A stretch of 64,000 nucleotides of DNA from CAYNKA01 sp964397655 (lineage in GTDB: Bacteria > Spirochaetota > Spirochaetia > DTKZ01), in assembly GCA_964397655.1 (NCBI GenBank), contig CAYNKA010000002.1, positions 248,001-312,000 of the forward strand, given 5' to 3'. Each line of letters starts with the position of its first letter. The first letter of the stretch is position 1. A program made the position numbers and the translations under genes. The notes beneath the pieces are model-generated. The model saw only the letters and a list, made by a program, of their open reading frames with translations. It made no database searches and was not told the origin of the DNA. Of the stretch, positions 60,352 through 64,000 are shown one piece after another.

Positions 60352-60367
60352 TGCATTTTCCATGCCA
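60352..60367 (-). promoter_or_regulatory. Sigma54-type promoter of the hsp20 operon
   Basis: On the minus strand TGGCATG (60361-60367), GAAA and ATGCA (60352-60356) match the -24/-12 consensus with exact spacing; only the first T of the -12 is changed. The start would be about 33 nt before the hsp20 ATG. The rest of the gap up to 60659 holds no ORF I can support. Confidence 0.6.
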
Positions 60368-60659
60368 AGAGCATCTACCTTGTTTTCCTATGGAGGCATC
60401 CGGGTCTACCTTCCTACAACCTTCATCAATTATATACAGCACAAATATTTAATATATTCACCCCGGGAAATCCCGCATCTCGGAAACGGGATTGAAGGGT
60501 GATCGCACACCCAAGCCCTCCGAAAAAGTGAGTCATTATTTTTCACATGGGTCATTACATTTTCCTTGGAGTGTCAATTTGATACATTTATTTCGTAAAA
60601 AACGGAGCGTCCCGGAATTGAAGACGAACGCGGGACATGGTATGCTCCTCATCGACATC

Positions 60660-62300
60660 ATGATATACGTGACGGGACACAGGAATCCGGACATGGATTC
60701 CATCTGCGCGGCTCACTGCTACGCTCATTATAAAAATGCTATCTCTTCCGGCAGCGAGTACCGGGCGATCCGGTGCGGGGCCTTGAACAGGCAGACGAAA
60801 TACGTCTTCGGCCTCGCGGGCGAGAATCCTCCCGTCCTCGTCGCGGACATCCATCCCCGCGCCATGGACATCGCGAGGACGAACATCGTGTCGCTCGAGG
60901 AGAACGAGGCCATATTCACGGCCATCAGGAAGCTCGACGAACACAACATCAGCGTCCTGCCCATACGGGACGGCGACGGGGTATTCCGCGGACTCCTCTC
61001 GATCCACGAGATTTCCCAGTACTTCATCGCGGAGACGATCGGGGCCCGTCCCGAATACCTGTTCAGGCCGAGCAATTTCGAGAGCGTACTTCCCGGCCGA
61101 TTCCTTCACCGGGGCATGGAGGAGGAATTCTCGACGTTCACGATGATAGGCGCCATGCCGCTGGAAACGAGCATAAGGAGACTTCAGGCTATCCTTCCCA
61201 AGAAACCGGTGCTCGTCGCGGGACTCAGGAAGGACATTATCAGGCATGCGATACGGGAGAATTTTCCGGCCCTCATCCTCACCGGCATCGATCCCGGAGA
61301 ACGCCCGGACGTCGATTTTTCAGGCTACTGCGGCTGGGTGTATCAATCGGACCGTGACACCGCGGAGACGGTGCGGCTTCTCCGGCTTTCCTCCCCGGTC
61401 AAGCACATCATGAACCGCGAACCGCCCCGCATCCAGAAGACCGCGCTTTTCGAGGAGGCTCGGGACGTCCTCGTAAATTCCCGTTACAGGGGGCTGCCGG
61501 TGTTCGACGGCGAGGAGTTCTTCGGCATCGTTTCGCGGCGTTGCTTCATCGAGCGGCCGAGGAAGGAACTCATCCTCGTCGACCACAACGAGGCCTCGCA
61601 CAGCGTCCCCGGGGCGGAAACCGCCGAGATAAAGGAGATCCTCGACCACCATAGAATAGGGATGGAGAAGACCAGACACCCCATCTACGTGTACGCTAAA
61701 CCCGTGGGAAGCACCTGCACCCTGGTCCATCAGCACTTCGTGCTCTCGGGATTGCCCATCCCGAGGCAGATCGGGCTCCTCCTTCTCGCCGGAATCCTAT
61801 CGGACACGGTCGCCCTGAAGTCGCCGACGACGACCGAGGAGGACGAGGCGGCCGCGAAGGCGCTCGCTTCGCTGGCAGGACTGGATATTCCGGCCTTCGC
61901 GGAGGACCTCCTTTCCCAGGCTCAGGACATCACGAAGGCGGATCCCCGCGAGGCGGTGGCGGCCGACTTCAAATCCTACCGGGAGTTCGGGTGCAGGTTC
62001 GGAATCGGGCAGGCCGAAGTGGCGACGCTCGAGAATTTCAGCGAGGCGAAGGCAGGGCTTCTCGCCGCCCTCGAAGGCGTGAGGGCGGAGCAGGCTTTGG
62101 ACTGGGCCATGATGCTCGTGACCGACGTCGTCGAGGAATTCAGCCTCCTGCTCACGACCGACAGCCCCGGCAGGGAATCCTCCCTGATCTACCGGCGCAT
62201 CGAGCCGAACCTCTACGCCCTGCCCGGCGTCCTTTCGCGCAAGAAACAGCTCCTTCCGGAGATCCTTCGCGTCCTGGAGGAATCGTCCAAACGGAAGTGA
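60660..62300 (+). CDS. ppaC: Family II (Mn-dependent) inorganic pyrophosphatase with CBS domains
   Basis: A 546-residue protein starting MIYVTGHRNPDMDSICAAHC. It carries the DHH phosphoesterase motifs GHRNPDMDS, VDHNEASH and DHHRIG, a pair of CBS domains inserted after about residue 70, and an intervening DRTGG-like domain (about 160-260). The C-terminal DHHA2 region completes the active site. Insertion of CBS-DRTGG makes this class sensitive to adenine nucleotides and diadenosine polyphosphates. It hydrolyses pyrophosphate to drive biosynthesis. Upstream in-frame codons to 60492 are rejected; TTGAAG-17-TATGCT (60618-60646) ends 13 bases before the ATG. Confidence 0.92.
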   Translation: MIYVTGHRNPDMDSICAAHCYAHYKNAISSGSEYRAIRCGALNRQTKYVFGLAGENPPVLVADIHPRAMDIARTNIVSLEENEAIFTAIRKLDEHNISVLPIRDGDGVFRGLLSIHEISQYFIAETIGARPEYLFRPSNFESVLPGRFLHRGMEEEFSTFTMIGAMPLETSIRRLQAILPKKPVLVAGLRKDIIRHAIRENFPALILTGIDPGERPDVDFSGYCGWVYQSDRDTAETVRLLRLSSPVKHIMNREPPRIQKTALFEEARDVLVNSRYRGLPVFDGEEFFGIVSRRCFIERPRKELILVDHNEASHSVPGAETAEIKEILDHHRIGMEKTRHPIYVYAKPVGSTCTLVHQHFVLSGLPIPRQIGLLLLAGILSDTVALKSPTTTEEDEAAAKALASLAGLDIPAFAEDLLSQAQDITKADPREAVAADFKSYREFGCRFGIGQAEVATLENFSEAKAGLLAALEGVRAEQALDWAMMLVTDVVEEFSLLLTTDSPGRESSLIYRRIEPNLYALPGVLSRKKQLLPEILRVLEESSKRK

Positions 62301-62312
62301 CGCCGGCGCGGT

Positions 62313-63140
62313 TCAGGAACCGTTGCGCGGGGAACTCCGAGTTCGTCGGTCCGGGCGGCGTTTTCTCGCCGCCGGGTCCTGGAAGAAGAAGCGGACGAGC
62401 AGTCCGTACACTTCGGGGAATGCGCTTCCGAGAAGATGGGGACGTTCGAAGAAATATTCGCAGGCAACGGCGAAGAACTCCGACGGATGCTCGGCGGCGT
62501 AGGTGTCGATGCGCTTCAGGAGGCTGCTCTTCCCCGGACGGTCGATCGAGCCCTTGAATTTCTCGTAGGCCTCCGAAAACGATTTCTTCCATATCCGGGG
62601 ATCCAGTCCCCCAGGGAGCGGAGGACAGCCGTCGATGGTCCCCGCCCTTCCGTCGATCTTGTGGGCCATCTCGTGAATGACGACGTTGTACCCTTCACCC
62701 CAGCCGGAGTCCTCTACATCGCGAAGTGAAAAGACCACGGGACCGAGTTCCAGGACCTCGCCCCCCACTTCGTCGTCGAACTCCCGGACGACTCCCGCCT
62801 CGTCCACCTCGCGTTTCCTGATCTTGTACCCCTCCGGGGTGAGGATCACGGTACTCCAATCGTCGTACCAGCCGATGCCGAGATTCAGGATGGGAAGACA
62901 GGCCTGGACAGCGATGGAAAGCGTCGTAGATTCGGACACCTCGAGATCGGCGGGATGGAGGAATTCCTTCTCCGCGAGGAAAAGCGTGGCGAGCTCCTTG
63001 AGTCGGGACCGTTCCTGGTCCGCGAGCCCGTGCAGGATGGGATGCTCCTCGAGGGCCCAGATCCACAGGTCCTCGGGGATGGGGTTGCGTGCAAGAAGCC
63101 TCCTGCGGCGTGCTTCGGACAAGAAGGAAAAGAAACCCAA
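62313..63140 (-). CDS. mtfA: MtfA-like zinc metallopeptidase
   Basis: A 275-residue protein with the zinc motif VVIHEMAHKIDG (H-E-x-x-H) near residue 160 and the MtfA layout (LPILNLGIGWYDDWSTVILT, PSEFFAVACEYFFERPHLL). MtfA is a cytosolic peptidase that in E. coli regulates the glucose phosphotransferase through Mlc; a homologous role here is unproven. I choose the TTG at 63140, which has AGGAGGG 5 bases upstream. The frame is open to 63224, but the added residues are an arginine-rich stretch untypical of the family. Confidence 0.85.
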   Translation of the reverse strand: MGFFSFLSEARRRRLLARNPIPEDLWIWALEEHPILHGLADQERSRLKELATLFLAEKEFLHPADLEVSESTTLSIAVQACLPILNLGIGWYDDWSTVILTPEGYKIRKREVDEAGVVREFDDEVGGEVLELGPVVFSLRDVEDSGWGEGYNVVIHEMAHKIDGRAGTIDGCPPLPGGLDPRIWKKSFSEAYEKFKGSIDRPGKSSLLKRIDTYAAEHPSEFFAVACEYFFERPHLLGSAFPEVYGLLVRFFFQDPAARKRRPDRRTRSSPRNGS

Positions 63141-63268
63141 GCGCTCCCTCCTGGCGGGCCTGTCGCTTTCCACTCTATCATTCCCGCGCCGAGGATGGGA
63201 ACTATCTTCCCGTCTCCTCCGCATTGAGAAAATTCTTCCCGAAAAAAGGCCGAATTCATTCTCGTTTT

Positions 63269-63284
63269 TGGCACGTAACTTGCT
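63269..63284 (+). promoter_or_regulatory. Sigma54 promoter of the SHOCT/NapH-like genes
   Basis: TGGCACG (63269-63275), TAAC and TTGCT (63280-63284) are a perfect match to TGGCACG-N4-TTGCW. The start would be near 63296, 25 bases before the SHOCT-protein ATG. It is the best sigma54 site in the window. Confidence 0.85.
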
Positions 63285-63320
63285 TTAATTAATCGACTTC
63301 ATTCGTGCAAGGAGGAAACC

Positions 63321-63551
63321 ATGTATGGTTTCGGAAATGGCTGTTGGACAGGCTTGGGAAGCCTCGGAGGAGGTTCGATGATGTTCATCCTGATCGTCGC
63401 GGTTGCGGTAGCCGCCGTCTTCTTCGTCGTAAAGAACGCGAAAAAAGGCGAGCCCGGAAACGATGCGGAGAGCATCGTCAAGGAACGATTCGCCCGGGGG
63501 GAAATCTCCGCGGATGAATACCGAGACATGATGAAGCGCATCCGCGAATAG
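63321..63551 (+). CDS. Small SHOCT-domain membrane protein
   Basis: A 76-residue protein with an N-terminal Gly-rich segment, one membrane span (MMFILIVAVAVAAVFFVVKN) and a C-terminal SHOCT motif (VKERFARGEISADEYRDMMK). SHOCT domains are short oligomerisation or linker modules. AAGGAGG precedes the ATG. It is transcribed from a perfect sigma54 promoter and lies 78 bases upstream of a NapH-like gene in the same orientation. Confidence 0.85.
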   Translation: MYGFGNGCWTGLGSLGGGSMMFILIVAVAVAAVFFVVKNAKKGEPGNDAESIVKERFARGEISADEYRDMMKRIRE

Positions 63552-63629
63552 TGTTTCGGAGAGCCGAAAAGTGGCAATTTCGCGTGAAAAGTGTGAAACT
63601 GTAAGAAACGACGAACAACGGAGATGAAC

Positions 63630-64000
63630 ATGACTGAACCGAAACAGAAGAAAAAAAGAAGCCTCCACAATGCTGCGCGGGCGGCCGTCCTGGTGACGAT
63701 CCTCCTCGTGATAACGGCCTCCGGCATCCTGCATCAGATAGCACCGAGTTGGAGGCCCGTCGGCGTGGACGCGCTCTGCCCCTTCGGAGGAGTTGAGTCC
63801 CTCGTGACCGTGTTCCTGACCGGCAAGATGCTGGAGAGGATCGCTTTGAGCAGCTTCATCCTTCTCGCGGCCGGCGTAATCACGGCGCTGGTGTTCAGGC
63901 GGGGTTTCTGCGGCTACATCTGCCCCCTCGGGACGCTCCAAGATCTTTCGAGAATGGTCGGCAGGGTGTTCGTTCCCAGGAAGCTCGCGGTCCCGGCTGC
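63630..64000 (+). CDS. NapH/CcoG-like polyferredoxin membrane protein (partial)
   Basis: The reading frame is open from ATG 63630 (MTEPKQKKKRSLHNAARAAV, GGAG 6 bases upstream) to the window end. It encodes a membrane span, then ALCPFGGVESLVTVF and FCGYICPLGTLQDLSRMVGR, the two short Cys motifs CPFGG and CGYICPLG typical of NapH, CcoG and related 4Fe-4S membrane proteins. The ferredoxin domains lie beyond the window. It probably passes electrons through the membrane. A CcoG- or NosR-like role cannot be separated from NapH without the rest. Confidence 0.8.
   Translation, partial: MTEPKQKKKRSLHNAARAAVLVTILLVITASGILHQIAPSWRPVGVDALCPFGGVESLVTVFLTGKMLERIALSSFILLAAGVITALVFRRGFCGYICPLGTLQDLSRMVGRVFVPRKLAVPA

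Noticed and set aside
60492..60659. N-terminal extension of the pyrophosphatase from 60492
   Set aside because: The family starts at the GHxNPDxD strand and the extension has no domain character; a promoter-like TTGAAG-17-TATGCT lies within it.
1..64000. tRNA, rRNA, CRISPR arrays, riboswitches
   Set aside because: I looked for cloverleaf-like TPsiC motifs, regular spacer-repeat patterns and known riboswitch cores in the intergenic regions and found nothing convincing; GGTTCGA hits fell inside coding genes.

Overview
The window is GC-rich, gene-dense bacterial chromosome, most likely from an anaerobic, probably free-living spirochaete (Spirochaetota). The main clue is the export signals of the solute-binding proteins, which end in AGGGKE, YAGGSKE, YAGGSAE or SAGGKSE, a pattern typical of Treponema/Spirochaeta relatives. 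The wealth of TRAP, tripartite-tricarboxylate and ABC importers, the Mn-type pyrophosphatase and the mercury-methylation pair also fit an anaerobic fermenter. This assignment is inference. No rRNA, tRNA, CRISPR array, prophage or intact insertion sequence was seen.

Layout. 1-2.7 kb: end of a glycerophosphodiesterase, then a TetR-controlled lipid-hydrolase operon (NAPE-PLD-like plus PAP2). 2.8-6.9 kb: sorC-led sugar ABC operon without an ATPase. 7-16.4 kb: sugar-acid locus with a divergent dehydratase and a nine-gene operon (TRAP transporter, two SDRs, UlaG-like hydrolase, DgoD-like dehydratase, epimerase, GntR regulator); both promoters carry the same operator. 16.5-18.1 kb: fused orotate phosphoribosyltransferase/OMP decarboxylase behind a leader ORF and attenuator. 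18.9-21.1 kb: Cys-rich DUF6485 protein, then marR-hgcA-hgcB. 21.2-28.9 kb: tripartite tricarboxylate transporter split around a PrpR-like sigma54 activator, with sigma54 promoters on both halves. 29-36.4 kb: valS, cation/proton antiporter, cyclase, SDR, MFS carrier. 36.5-39.8 kb: second TctCBA operon. 39.8-45.7 kb: LacI-controlled Fbp/Afu-type ABC importer with a PfkB kinase. 45.7-53.2 kb: frameshifted DUF401 protein, DUF2148, CstA, ndk, pepF, gpsA, DMT exporter. 53.3-59.4 kb: B12-type radical SAM, ParB-like and photoproduct-lyase-like genes, FecR protein, trypsin-like protease. 59.5-64 kb: two Hsp20s, CBS-type pyrophosphatase, MtfA-like peptidase, and a SHOCT/NapH-like pair cut by the window end.

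The most exciting content is the marR-hgcA-hgcB operon: both diagnostic motifs are intact, so this organism is a predicted methylmercury producer, with a cysteine-rich MarR regulator transcribed from an apparently leaderless promoter. Other signals worth following are the pyrimidine attenuator in which a leader ORF overlaps both the terminator and the start of the UMP synthase gene, the shared operator tying the sugar-acid locus together, four sigma54-type promoters, and the tetR/NAPE-PLD-like/PAP2 operon.
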